Positions 19,596 through 28,066 of a stretch of DNA of 64,000 bases are shown here, in pieces. The DNA is from Desulfitobacterium chlororespirans DSM 11544 (GTDB lineage Bacteria > Bacillota > Desulfitobacteriia > Desulfitobacteriales > Desulfitobacteriaceae), in NCBI RefSeq assembly GCF_900143285.1, contig NZ_FRDN01000006.1:62001-126000 (forward strand), given 5' to 3'. The translations under genes and the position numbers were made by a program. Numbering within the stretch: the first letter of the stretch is position 1; every line of letters starts with the position of its first letter. The notes below the pieces were generated by a model, which searched no databases, had not been told where the DNA came from, and saw only the letters and a program-made list of their open reading frames with translations.

Positions 19596-19726
19596 TTACC
19601 ACTGAACTAACCGCGTTTGCCTCGCCGCCTCAATAGGCGGCGGGTACCAAGAGTGACTAAGTCCAGTATGAACTCGACTAGTTTTCAGCAGGGGCCGAAT
19701 CTCTCTCTGAAAGAAGTTCCGTTCAA
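19596..19726 (+). repeat. three-hairpin repeat, copy 1
   Basis: Shares order and sequence with copy 2 at 22132-22256: ACTGAACTAACC start, a GC-rich hairpin (CGCCGCCT/AGGCGGCG), CTAAGTCCAGTATG, CTCGACTA, a final hairpin ending CTGAAAGAAG, and the terminal CGTTCAA. This copy is more degraded: its second hairpin reads GTCCA/TGAAC. It lies between the GntR-operator palindrome and the GntR start. It may be a non-autonomous IS200/IS605-type end or a TnpB-associated RNA relic. Confidence 0.6.
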
Positions 19727-19772
19727 CCGGCGTTAAACACTTATTGTATTCTATGAAGGGGGGTGTTACTCC

Positions 19773-20141
19773 TTGAGTCAACCATTGGATAATAGCAAAC
19801 CCATCTACATTCAAATCCGGGAATTGATTGAAGATCAAATTGTTAACAATCAGCTTAAAGAGGGAGAGCAAGCTCCTTCCACCAATCAACTGGTCAATTT
19901 CTATAAGATCAACCATGTAACGGTAGCCAAGGGGGTTAATCAATTGATCGACGAGGGTATTTTGTTTAAGAAAAGAGGCTTAGGCATGTTTGTCACAGAG
20001 GGAGCCCGGGCTCGGCTTCTGGAAAAGCGTAAGGATGCCTTTATCAATGAGTATCTCGTAGGCTTACTCCAGGAGGCTGGTAAACTGGGAATATCCACGG
20101 AAGAAATCATCGAACTCATCCACAAGATGAAGAGCGATTAA
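19773..20141 (+). CDS. GntR-family (YtrA subfamily) transcriptional regulator
   Basis: The 122-residue regulator has an N-terminal winged helix (about 8-75: IYIQIRELIEDQIVNN, APSTNQLVNFYKINHVTVA, GLGMFV) and only a short helical tail, the mark of the YtrA subfamily, which controls neighbouring ABC transporters. TTG start (MSQPLD), with a G-rich ribosome site (AAGGGGGG) upstream. It heads a three-gene operon with the ATPase and permease genes and probably represses it through the palindrome at 19551-19586. Confidence 0.88.
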   Translation: MSQPLDNSKPIYIQIRELIEDQIVNNQLKEGEQAPSTNQLVNFYKINHVTVAKGVNQLIDEGILFKKRGLGMFVTEGARARLLEKRKDAFINEYLVGLLQEAGKLGISTEEIIELIHKMKSD

Positions 20142-20167
20142 TTACTGCGATGAAAGGACGGGATTCT

Positions 20168-21040
20168 ATGAACATTCAAATTGAGGTTCAGAATGTATCT
20201 CTTCAGTATAAGAATTTTCCTGCTTTAAAAAACATCTCCTTTACCTTGGCAGAGAGTAAGATCTACGGTCTCATCGGTCGCAATGGTGCCGGAAAAACTT
20301 CTTTGCTTTCCCTGCTGGCCTCCTTCCGGGAGCCTACCTCAGGAAAAATTCTCATCAATGGGGAAGAGCCCTTTGAAAACGCCTCCGTGATGGAGCAAGT
20401 CTGCTTTATCTACGAGAAAGACTATAAAGACGAATCGGAAAATGTTTCTTCTTTATTGGAAACAGCAGAGCGCTATCGCTCCCACTACGATAAGGACTAC
20501 GCCCATAAGCTTATACAACGTTTCAAGCTGCCGATGAATAAACCACTGAAAAGCCTCTCCAGGGGAATGCAATCCGTCTTTAACGTAGTTACAGGCTTGG
20601 CCAGCCGCTGCCCCATTACCATTCTGGATGAGGCTTATCTGGGCATGGATGCTCCCACCAGGGAACTTTTCTATCAGGAACTGCTGGCAGATCAGGAGAG
20701 CCATCCCCGTATTTTTATCCTTTCCACCCACTTGGTCTCGGAAATGGATTACCTTTTTGATGAAGTGCTGATCCTGGATCGGGGAAGTCTCATCCTTCAG
20801 GAAAATTATGAAGACTTTATCTCCCGGGGTTCTTCCCTTACCGGTCCTGCCGAGGTGGTGGATGAATTCGTGCACGGACTGCAGAAGCTTAACGAGCAAA
20901 GACTTGGCAACACTAAATCAGTCATGGTCTACGGTACCCTTAGCGAGGGGCTGCAGCGCGCCGCTCAGGCCAAAGGATTGCAGATTGGGCCTGTTTCACT
21001 TCAGGAGCTGTTCATACATTTGACCAAGGAGGAGGAATAA
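20168..21040 (+). CDS. ABC transporter ATP-binding protein (YtrB-like)
   Basis: Nucleotide-binding subunit of an ABC transporter with a separate permease. Walker A is GRNGAGKTSLL (about residues 36-46), the signature is a variant LSRGM in place of LSGGQ, Walker B is ITILDEAYLGMD, and the switch His is in LSTHLVSEMDYLF. The start is set at MNIQIEV (290 residues); the ATG at 20150 overlaps the AAAGGA ribosome site. The permease starts 2 bp after it. The substrate is unknown; similar cassettes respond to cell-wall antibiotics. Confidence 0.9.
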   Translation: MNIQIEVQNVSLQYKNFPALKNISFTLAESKIYGLIGRNGAGKTSLLSLLASFREPTSGKILINGEEPFENASVMEQVCFIYEKDYKDESENVSSLLETAERYRSHYDKDYAHKLIQRFKLPMNKPLKSLSRGMQSVFNVVTGLASRCPITILDEAYLGMDAPTRELFYQELLADQESHPRIFILSTHLVSEMDYLFDEVLILDRGSLILQENYEDFISRGSSLTGPAEVVDEFVHGLQKLNEQRLGNTKSVMVYGTLSEGLQRAAQAKGLQIGPVSLQELFIHLTKEEE

Positions 21041-21041
21041 T

Positions 21042-21830
21042 ATGAACACCAAAAAAGCCGTTTATCCTAAAGTAGCGGTAGATTCATTTATGGCCCAGGG
21101 AGTCTGGACCCTCTTCTTTCTCGGCATTATTGTCCTTGTTCAAATCATCCAGCATATCATCGCCCTCAATACAGGGAATGCCAACACCAGCTTTTTCGTA
21201 TCCGCCCATGTTTCCTCGCGAATCTATATGCTGGTCATCGGAATCATCGCCGCTTATTCTTTTCTCCCTTATTATGTTCAGAATGGTGTAACCCGCAAAG
21301 ACTTTTTTAAAGGTATAGCCTTAGGCTCTTTTGCCTTGGCTGTGGCTATCACTCTGGTCACTTTGCTGTTGGCCGGTTTAGAACATTTGCTTGTTAGCGG
21401 TTTGAACCTGCCCCTTGTCCTGGAATCTTCTTCCGCCATTGAGCTGGAGGCTGAAGAGGTCTTCATCGCTAACCTCATCCAGACCCTCATCGTTCCTTCT
21501 CCTCTGGAAGCCAGCGGCTTTTCCCTGATCGGAATCAGCCTCGCCACCTTAGGAAAATACTTTTACTATGTGGTCGGGTGGATGATCGGTTCAGCTTATT
21601 ACCGCTATAATGGCTTGGTTGGACTGGGAACAATCCTGCTGAGCATCCTGCTCGGCATGGTTTATAGTTCTTTTTGGGGAACGCCTGTAGGATTCTTCTT
21701 ACCCTTTGGAAGGCTGCTCCTCTCTCTCACTCTACCTATGGCAGCCTCCTTCCTCGGTTCTGTTCTAGTTATCGGTTTTATCCTCTGCTGCATTCGTCAT
21801 CTTACTAAACGTGTCCCCATTAAAGCATAA
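21042..21830 (+). CDS. ABC transporter permease
   Basis: Hydrophobic 262-residue membrane protein with about six predicted helices (for example LFFLGIIVLVQIIQHIIAL, FALAVAITLVTLLLAGL and LGSVLVIGFILCCI). No sequence motif identifies the substrate. AAGGAGGAGGAATA just before the ATG lies within the end of the ATPase gene. It completes the GntR-ATPase-permease operon. Confidence 0.82.
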   Translation: MNTKKAVYPKVAVDSFMAQGVWTLFFLGIIVLVQIIQHIIALNTGNANTSFFVSAHVSSRIYMLVIGIIAAYSFLPYYVQNGVTRKDFFKGIALGSFALAVAITLVTLLLAGLEHLLVSGLNLPLVLESSSAIELEAEEVFIANLIQTLIVPSPLEASGFSLIGISLATLGKYFYYVVGWMIGSAYYRYNGLVGLGTILLSILLGMVYSSFWGTPVGFFLPFGRLLLSLTLPMAASFLGSVLVIGFILCCIRHLTKRVPIKA

Positions 21831-21995
21831 GCCCTGAAGCTCAAGCCATGTTACAACCTGTTACTATCGGATTATAATAACCCCATAACACCCCTGATTT
21901 TAAGACCACCCATAAAACCATCTCCAGTATAAAGAAAACCGCCAAAGACATCTGTCTAAAATAAGAACCAGAGAATCTCTGTCCAAAACAAAAAA

Positions 21996-22056
21996 GAAGA
22001 CAAAAAACTGAACTGCACTTCCCATTGTTATTTGCCAGCAATGGGAGTGCAGTTCA
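21996..22056 (-). terminator. terminator downstream of uvrA
   Basis: TGAACTGCACTCCCATTG and CAATGGGAAGTGCAGTTCA pair with a single-base bulge. On the minus strand the stem is followed by GTTTTTTGTCTTC. It lies about 200 bp past the uvrA stop, beyond the three-hairpin repeat, so uvrA transcripts would run through that repeat in antisense. Confidence 0.75.
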
Positions 22057-22131
22057 ATTCTAGCTTATGACTTATTTTAATAACCTATTTGGAGGAATCG
22101 TCCGCTAATCTTTCACAGTCATACGCATCGT

Positions 22132-22256
22132 ATCACCGAACTAACCCGCCCTAAGACCCCCGCCTAGGCGGCGGGTCCCAAGGGCGGCTAAGTCCAGTAT
22201 GGACTCGACTAACTTTCAGAGGGTTCGAATCCCCCGCTGAAAGAAGTCTCGTTCAA
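22132..22256 (+). repeat. three-hairpin repeat, copy 2
   Basis: Better preserved copy of the element at 19596-19726. Hairpin I is nested: CCGCCCT, GACCC and CCGCC pair with GGCGG, GGGTC and AGGGCGG (22147-22187). Hairpin II is GTCCA/TGGAC (22192-22204). Hairpin III is CTTTCAG with AGGG/CCCC and CTGAAAG (22213-22243), its loop reading GGGTTCGAATCCCC like a tRNA T-arm. It ends CGTTCAA, 3 bp before the uvrA stop. No ORF. Confidence 0.65.
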
Positions 22257-22259
22257 TGA

Positions 22260-25082
22260 TCAGCTCAGATATTTTTTGAGGAATTTACCGGTGTAGGATG
22301 TTGGGCAAGCGGCAACTTCTTCCGGGGTTCCCGTAACCACCACCCGGCCTCCGCCATTGCCTCCTTCCGGACCAAGATCAATGAGATAATCCGCAGTTTT
22401 GATCACATCCAGGTTATGCTCAATGACCAGGACGGTATCGCCCCCATCCACAAGGCGATGCAGCACTTCCAGCAAACGATCCACATCGGCCATATGCAAC
22501 CCTGTGGTCGGCTCATCCAAAATATAGATCGTCTTGCCCGTGCTGCGCCGGCTAAGTTCAGTGGCCAGTTTAATCCGCTGCGCCTCACCACCGGACAGGG
22601 TAGTCGCCGGCTGACCGAGCCGGATATAACCCAGCCCTACATCCTGCAGCGTTTGCATCTTCCGTAAAATTCGGGGAACAGCCTGGAAAAATTCAACCGC
22701 CTCATCCACCGTCATATCGAGGATTTCCGCAATGCTCTTCCCTTTATATTTTACTTCCAGGGTCTCACGATTATAGCGGGCTCCCCGGCAAACCTCACAA
22801 GGAACATAGACATCCGGGAGAAAGTGCATCTCAATCTTGATGATGCCATCCCCTTTACAAGCTTCACAGCGCCCGCCCTTGACATTGAAACTAAAGCGCC
22901 CGGTAGCGTAACCACGCATTTTAGCCTCGGGAGTATGGGAGAAAAGTTCACGAATATAATCAAATACTCCGGTGTAAGTGGCAGGATTGGAACGGGGTGA
23001 CCGGCCGATCGGGGATTGGTCGATATCTATGACCTTATCCAGATGCTCCAGACCTTCAACAACCTTATGGAGTCCGGCGCGCAGCTTGGTGGCTTTATTA
23101 AGCTTGGTGGCCAAGGTCTTATAAACAATCTCATTAACCAAGGTGCTTTTTCCCGAACCTGATACACCTGTGACCACATTGAAAACCCCAAGGGGAATGC
23201 GGACATTGATGTTCTTCAGATTATTTTCCCGGGCTCCTTTAACCTCCAGCCATTTGCCGTTGAGCTTTCTTCTTTCCGCAGGAACAGGAATTCTCCGGGT
23301 GCCATTCAAATATTGCCCGGTGATGGACTCCGCATTGGCTTTGATCTCCTCGATCTTTCCCTCGGCAATAATCTTCCCGCCATGGGCTCCCGCTCCCGGA
23401 CCGATATCGATGATATGATCCGCAGTCAGCATAGTATCCTCATCATGCTCAACCACCAGCAAAGTATTGCCTAAATCCCGCAAATGCTTTAAAGCCGTCA
23501 GGAGCTTTTCATTGTCTCTCTGATGCAAGCCGATGCTGGGCTCATCCAGGACATAGAGAACCCCTGTCAAACTGGAACCAATCTGAGTGGCCAGCCGAAT
23601 CCGCTGCGCTTCCCCGCCGGAGAGGGTCCCCGCCGCCCGATGCAGGGTAAGATAATCCAGCCCTACATTGACTAAGAAGCCCAGGCGTTCCCGAACCTCC
23701 TTGAGAATCTGCCGGGCGATGGTCTGCTCTTTTTCACTAAGCTGCAATTGGGTGATAAACTCCAACGCTTCCGTAATCGGCAAGCGGGTATAATCATCGA
23801 TGGATAGTTCCCCTACAGTCACCGCTAAAGCCTCCGGCTTGAGGCGCTTTCCTTTGCATGCAGGGCAATCATGCTCACTCATAAAGTTTTCGATTTCAGT
23901 TCGGACATAATCGGAAGTGGATTCCTTGTAGCGCCGCTCAAAAAAGGGAATAAGCCCCTCAAAAGGTCCTGAATGAATTTTCGGCTTCTCGTCAAAGAAA
24001 CTCATAAACGTGTATTTTATGGGCTTTTCAATGCCGTAAAGCAGGCCCTTCCATTGCTCCTCAGAGAGTTCTGCCAAGGGGGTATCCATGGTAAAACCAA
24101 GGGCTTCACTGACCGCCGCCATCATGGCCGGATAGTAGCTGGATTGGGATTTGGCCCAGGGCACAATAGCTCCTTCACCGAGACTCAGATTCTTATTGGG
24201 AATGATCAGGTCTATATCCACTTCCAGATTCGCCCCTAAGCCTGTGCAATCAGGGCAGGCTCCATAAGGGCTGTTAAAGGAGAAAAGCCGGGGTGAAATC
24301 TCTTCAAGGGCTATGCCGCAGTCCGGGCAGGCAAAGTTTTCACTGAACAGGATTTCCGTATTATCAATAATGTCCACAAGGACATTTCCTTCCCCCAGCT
24401 TCAAAGCCGTCTCCAGGGAGTCGGCCAAACGGACCGCACTATCAGGTTTTAAAGCAATACGGTCCACCACAACTTCGATGGAGTGTTTCTTATTTTTTAC
24501 TAATTTAATCTCTTCGCTTAAATCCCGATTTTCACCATCCACCCTTACCCGCACATATCCCGCCTTGCGGGCATCCTCAAGCACTTTGACATGCTCACCT
24601 TTTTTCCCTTTGACTAAGGGGGCAAGAATTTGCAGCTTGGTGCGTTCCGGGTAGACCATAATCTGATCCACCATTTGCTGTACCGTTTGCTGACTGATTT
24701 CTCTGCCGCATTGGGGGCAATGGGGGTGGCCGACCCGGGCATAAAGAAGACGCAGATAATCATAGACTTCCGTCACCGTTCCCACTGTAGAGCGGGGGTT
24801 ACGGTTGGTCGTTTTCTGATCAATGGAGATAGCCGGCGACAGCCCTTCGATATAATCCACATCCGGCTTGTCCATTTGCCCAAGAAACATACGGGCATAG
24901 GCAGACAGAGATTCTACATAGCGGCGTTGACCTTCAGCGTAAATGGTGTCAAAAGCCAGCGAGGATTTTCCAGAGCCGGATAAGCCGGTGACAACCACCA
25001 GCTGGTCTCTGGGGATATCCACATTGATATTTTTCAAGTTATGGGCGCGGGCGCCGCGGACTTTGATAAAGTTCTGGGTCAT
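22260..25082 (-). CDS. uvrA: excinuclease ABC subunit A
   Basis: Damage-recognition ATPase of nucleotide excision repair; it dimerises and loads UvrB. The 940-residue protein has two ABC ATPase modules: Walker [13 protein letters not shown] (about 32) and [12 protein letters not shown] (about 640), each with an LSGGEAQRI signature and a LDEP Walker B. Zinc-binding cysteines occur in CPQCGREI, the CPDCG pair near 255-285, and [17 protein letters not shown] near 740-765. GAGGAGG precedes the ATG. It lies downstream of uvrB, with a 750-bp repeat-filled gap between. Confidence 0.98.
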   Translation of the reverse strand: MTQNFIKVRGARAHNLKNINVDIPRDQLVVVTGLSGSGKSSLAFDTIYAEGQRRYVESLSAYARMFLGQMDKPDVDYIEGLSPAISIDQKTTNRNPRSTVGTVTEVYDYLRLLYARVGHPHCPQCGREISQQTVQQMVDQIMVYPERTKLQILAPLVKGKKGEHVKVLEDARKAGYVRVRVDGENRDLSEEIKLVKNKKHSIEVVVDRIALKPDSAVRLADSLETALKLGEGNVLVDIIDNTEILFSENFACPDCGIALEEISPRLFSFNSPYGACPDCTGLGANLEVDIDLIIPNKNLSLGEGAIVPWAKSQSSYYPAMMAAVSEALGFTMDTPLAELSEEQWKGLLYGIEKPIKYTFMSFFDEKPKIHSGPFEGLIPFFERRYKESTSDYVRTEIENFMSEHDCPACKGKRLKPEALAVTVGELSIDDYTRLPITEALEFITQLQLSEKEQTIARQILKEVRERLGFLVNVGLDYLTLHRAAGTLSGGEAQRIRLATQIGSSLTGVLYVLDEPSIGLHQRDNEKLLTALKHLRDLGNTLLVVEHDEDTMLTADHIIDIGPGAGAHGGKIIAEGKIEEIKANAESITGQYLNGTRRIPVPAERRKLNGKWLEVKGARENNLKNINVRIPLGVFNVVTGVSGSGKSTLVNEIVYKTLATKLNKATKLRAGLHKVVEGLEHLDKVIDIDQSPIGRSPRSNPATYTGVFDYIRELFSHTPEAKMRGYATGRFSFNVKGGRCEACKGDGIIKIEMHFLPDVYVPCEVCRGARYNRETLEVKYKGKSIAEILDMTVDEAVEFFQAVPRILRKMQTLQDVGLGYIRLGQPATTLSGGEAQRIKLATELSRRSTGKTIYILDEPTTGLHMADVDRLLEVLHRLVDGGDTVLVIEHNLDVIKTADYLIDLGPEGGNGGGRVVVTGTPEEVAACPTSYTGKFLKKYLS

Positions 25083-25160
25083 AGGGGGCCTCCTCGGTAA
25101 AAATTAGATTGTTAGCAAGTGGTCTTTTAGCATTGTTTATCAGCGTTGTTTATAGGTACA

Positions 25161-25404
25161 GTCTCCAGGATTTTGTTTGCCTCGTTCACTCCATAAGCTG
25201 CGCGGAGCAATCTAATCGCTCAAGACCTCCGCTCCGTCGGGACGCCGCCCAAATCGCTCCTCGAAAGCACTGCTTTCGCACTTGTTATCAATGGGCGGTT
25301 GGAAACGTCCTGTTTCCAACCCGACTCCGCTACGGTCTTTTCGCGAAGATTGCTTACCTGCTCGCTTAAATCCGGTCTCTGCTGCAAATCAAAATCCTTG
25401 GGCA
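25161..25404 (-). repeat. structured intergenic repeat, copy A
   Basis: About 244 bp, inverted with respect to copy B. A 36-nt block (25254-25289) is an exact reverse complement of 25674-25709 and contains the hairpin CGAAAGCA/TGCTTTCG. A second hairpin is GGTTGGAAAC/GTTTCCAACC with loop GTCCT (25297-25321). TTCGCGAA lies near 25340. The inner end reads AAATCCTTGGGCAG, the outer end TCTCCAGGATTTTG. No ORF spans it. Confidence 0.8.
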
Positions 25405-25556
25405 GTTTCTGAAGCTCCTTTAAGAACAGCTTTGAAGAAAGGGGATAGCTGCCCTTGGTTCAAGAGTGAATCAATCTAAACTTCTAGACAGCATTACTGC
25501 TTTTAAGAATAGCCATAACATCGATACATAAAAAAATACCCAAGTACTTTAAGATG

Positions 25557-25803
25557 CTGCCCAAGGATTTTGCGTTACAATAGTGAAGCGACTTCAAAGC
25601 GAGCAGGATGCCAAGCTTCGCGAAAGCTAGCAGCGGAAATGGGTTGGGAACAGGACGTTCCCAACCGGCTACGGATAACAAGTGCGAAAGCAGTGCTTTC
25701 GAGGAGCGACTTAGCCGGGGACCCGTTGGAGCGGAGAGCTTGAGCGTTAGTTTGGCACCGCGCAGCTTTTTGAGCGAACGGTGTAACGCAAAATCTGGAG
25801 AGA
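25557..25803 (+). repeat. structured intergenic repeat, copy B
   Basis: About 247 bp, the inverted partner of copy A (estimated three quarters identical by eye). Its hairpin GGTTGGGAAC/GTTCCCAACC (25642-25666) differs from copy A by a paired change that keeps the stem. The outer end, CCGCGCAGCTT to CTGGAGAGA, is also found as a fragment at 15039-15098. It ends about 28 bp from the uvrB stop. Confidence 0.8.
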
Positions 25804-25830
25804 ATTCTTTTGTTCATCTTAGAAAGGGAA

Positions 25831-27882
25831 CTATCCGCCCCGCTTCCTGGGCGCACTCTTGCGCACTGCCGGAGCCGCCGCCTCTCGCTTGCGGGCACGG
25901 CCCTGGGTGGGCCGCTTATACTTATTCTCTTCCCCCTTGAGCTCGATCATGGCATCACGGATCTCCGCTGCCCGTTCGAAGTCCATATCTTTGGCGGCTA
26001 AGCGCATTTCTTGTTCCAGACTTTTAAGCAGCTCAGCCAATTCCTCAGCCGGCATTTTTGAGCCGTAGGCTGCTTTCTTTTCCGCCACCTTAGTGGCTTC
26101 AGGAATTTCGTAGATTTTCTTGCGAATGGTCTGGGGGGTAATCCCGTGCTTTTCATTATGGGCTTCCTGGATGGCCCGGCGGCGGTTGGTTTCACCGATG
26201 GCCACTTCCATGGAGCGGGTCATTTGGTCCGCATACATGATGACTTTTCCCTGGGCATTCCGGGCGGCGCGGCCAATGGTCTGAATCAGGGAACGCTCGG
26301 CACGAAGAAAGCCCTCCTTGTCCGCGTCGAGAATAGCCACCAAGGAAACCTCGGGAAGATCCAAGCCCTCCCGGAGCAGATTGATGCCCACGATGACATC
26401 GATATCTCCCAAACGCAATTCCCGCAGAATCTCCACCCGCTCCAAGGTCGTAATATCGGAGTGGAGATATTTAACGGCCATATTGAGATTTTTCAAGTAA
26501 TCTGTTAAATCTTCCGCCATCTTTTTGGTCAGGGTGGTGACGAGCACCCGTTCATCCCGGGCAATCCTTTGATTGATTTCCCCGATCAGATCATCGATCT
26601 GACCCTTGGTGGGCCGGACAGAAATCTCCGGATCCAAAAGCCCGGTAGGGCGGATAATTTGCTCCACAATCTGAGGGCAATGTTCCAGCTCATAGGGACC
26701 GGGTGTGGCACTGATATAGACCCGTTGAGGAACCATTGTTTCAAATTCAGCGAATTTCAAGGGGCGGTTGTCCAAAGCAGAAGGAAGCCGGAATCCGTAG
26801 TCTACCAGAGTGGTTTTACGGGAACGGTCCCCTTCGTACATCCCCCGGACCTGTGGCAGCGTGACATGGGATTCGTCGATCATCATCAAGTAATCTTCAG
26901 GGAAAAAGTGCAAAAGGGTATAAGGAGTTTCTCCGGCCTCCCGGAAGGTTAAATGGCGGGAATAGTTTTCGACGCCGTTGCAAAATCCCATTTCCCTCAG
27001 CATCTCCAGATCATAGCGGGTTCTCTGCTCCAAACGCTGAGCTTCCAAAAGTTTGTCTTCATCCTTAAACCGTTTGAGCTGCTCTTCCAATTCCTTTTCA
27101 ATATTCTCAGCAGCTACCAGTACTTTATCCCGTGCCGTGACATAGTGAGAATTCGGGAAAATAGAGACATGACGGCGTTCTCCCAAAATTTCACCGGTAA
27201 GGACATTGATCTCGTAGATATGTTCGATTTCGTCCCCGAACATTTCGATCCGAACAGCATGCTCACTGGAGCCGGCGGGATGGACTTCGACCACATCTCC
27301 CCGGACGCGGAAAGTTCCCCTTTCAAAAGCCAGATCATTGCGATCGTACTGAATGGAGATGAGCTTTTTAAGAATGTCATTGCGGTCAATTTCCTGCCCC
27401 TGCCGCAAGGAAACCATCAAATCCCGGTATTCCTCAGGTGAACCCAAACCATAAATACAGGACACACTGGCCACCACAATCACATCACGCCGTTCGAATA
27501 AGGCCGCCGTAGCGGAGTGGCGCATTTTATCGATCTCATCATTGATCGAAGAATCCTTTTCTATATAGGTATCGCTGGAAGGAACATAGGCTTCCGGCTG
27601 ATAATAATCATAATAACTGACGAAATATTCCACTGCATTTTCCGGGAAAAATTCCTTGAACTCAGTGTAAAGCTGAGCTGCCAAGGTCTTATTATGGGCG
27701 AGAATCAGAGTGGGCCGTTGAACTTTTTCAATGATGTTGGCCATGGTAAAGGTTTTTCCCGAACCTGTCACCCCCAGCAGGGTTTGATGACGCCTGCCGG
27801 AATGTATACTTTCGACCAGAGCGTCAATGGCCTGAGGCTGATCCCCGGAAGGCTTGTAGGGAGCGCGTAAACAGAACTCCAT
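25831..27882 (-). CDS. uvrB: excinuclease ABC subunit B
   Basis: Central helicase-like subunit of nucleotide excision repair; it verifies damage and recruits UvrC. Motifs are Walker [15 protein letters not shown], the beta-hairpin region [29 protein letters not shown], helicase motifs in [22 protein letters not shown], and the C-terminal UVR motif (about 640-675) for UvrC. The start is set at MEFCLRAP (683 residues), with GGAG 6 nt upstream; the TTG 12 bp earlier is too near the AAAGGAG. The basic tail [14 protein letters not shown] is unusual but harmless. Confidence 0.97.
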   Translation of the reverse strand: MEFCLRAPYKPSGDQPQAIDALVESIHSGRRHQTLLGVTGSGKTFTMANIIEKVQRPTLILAHNKTLAAQLYTEFKEFFPENAVEYFVSYYDYYQPEAYVPSSDTYIEKDSSINDEIDKMRHSATAALFERRDVIVVASVSCIYGLGSPEEYRDLMVSLRQGQEIDRNDILKKLISIQYDRNDLAFERGTFRVRGDVVEVHPAGSSEHAVRIEMFGDEIEHIYEINVLTGEILGERRHVSIFPNSHYVTARDKVLVAAENIEKELEEQLKRFKDEDKLLEAQRLEQRTRYDLEMLREMGFCNGVENYSRHLTFREAGETPYTLLHFFPEDYLMMIDESHVTLPQVRGMYEGDRSRKTTLVDYGFRLPSALDNRPLKFAEFETMVPQRVYISATPGPYELEHCPQIVEQIIRPTGLLDPEISVRPTKGQIDDLIGEINQRIARDERVLVTTLTKKMAEDLTDYLKNLNMAVKYLHSDITTLERVEILRELRLGDIDVIVGINLLREGLDLPEVSLVAILDADKEGFLRAERSLIQTIGRAARNAQGKVIMYADQMTRSMEVAIGETNRRRAIQEAHNEKHGITPQTIRKKIYEIPEATKVAEKKAAYGSKMPAEELAELLKSLEQEMRLAAKDMDFERAAEIRDAMIELKGEENKYKRPTQGRARKREAAAPAVRKSAPRKRGG

Positions 27883-27970
27883 GGGGTGCTCCAATCTCCT
27901 TTCTCTTCTAAAATCCTGGTTTATTTTCTGGTTTATTTCTTGTTCCAGTCTTCAAATCATTCTAAGCAAG

Positions 27971-27976
27971 ATTATA
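27971..27976 (-). promoter_or_regulatory. extended -10 box of uvrB
   Basis: On the minus strand TGGTATAAT gives a perfect -10 with the extended TG motif, about 90 nt upstream of the uvrB start. The -35 region is only T-rich. Confidence 0.5.
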
Positions 27977-27999
27977 CCACTTCTCTCTAAGAAACAAAA

Positions 28000-28030
28000 C
28001 AAAAAAGCCGAACATATTTTCGGCTTTTCG
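28000..28030 (-). terminator. terminator of the Q-rich lipoprotein gene
   Basis: AAAAGCCGAA and TTCGGCTTTT form a stem followed on the minus strand by TTTTTTGTTTTG, 37 bp past the stop at 28067. Confidence 0.85.
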
Positions 28031-28066
28031 CTGTTTTTTACTGGTAATTTTAAGAAGTCTGTTCCT

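Larger units (their letters stand above)
25083..25830. other. repeat-filled uvrB-uvrA intergenic region
   Basis: About 750 bp with no credible gene. It is almost entirely two copies of one repeat in opposite orientation (25161-25404 and 25557-25803) around an AT-richer spacer (25405-25556). No promoter for uvrA was identified with confidence. Short open frames here read through the repeats and are not supported. Confidence 0.75.

Noticed and set aside
21841-22041. 66-residue hydrophobic minus-strand ORF
   Set aside because: It begins inside the uvrA terminator stem and has no ribosome site.
25608-25940. 110-codon plus-strand frame across the repeat and uvrB end
   Set aside because: It runs through non-coding repeat sequence into the antisense of uvrB; composition follows the hairpins.
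28009-28022. LexA-like CGAACATATTTTCG near uvrB
   Set aside because: One base from a Firmicute SOS box, but it forms the stem and loop of the upstream gene's terminator and lies upstream of the likely uvrB -35 region. SOS control is possible but not supported here.
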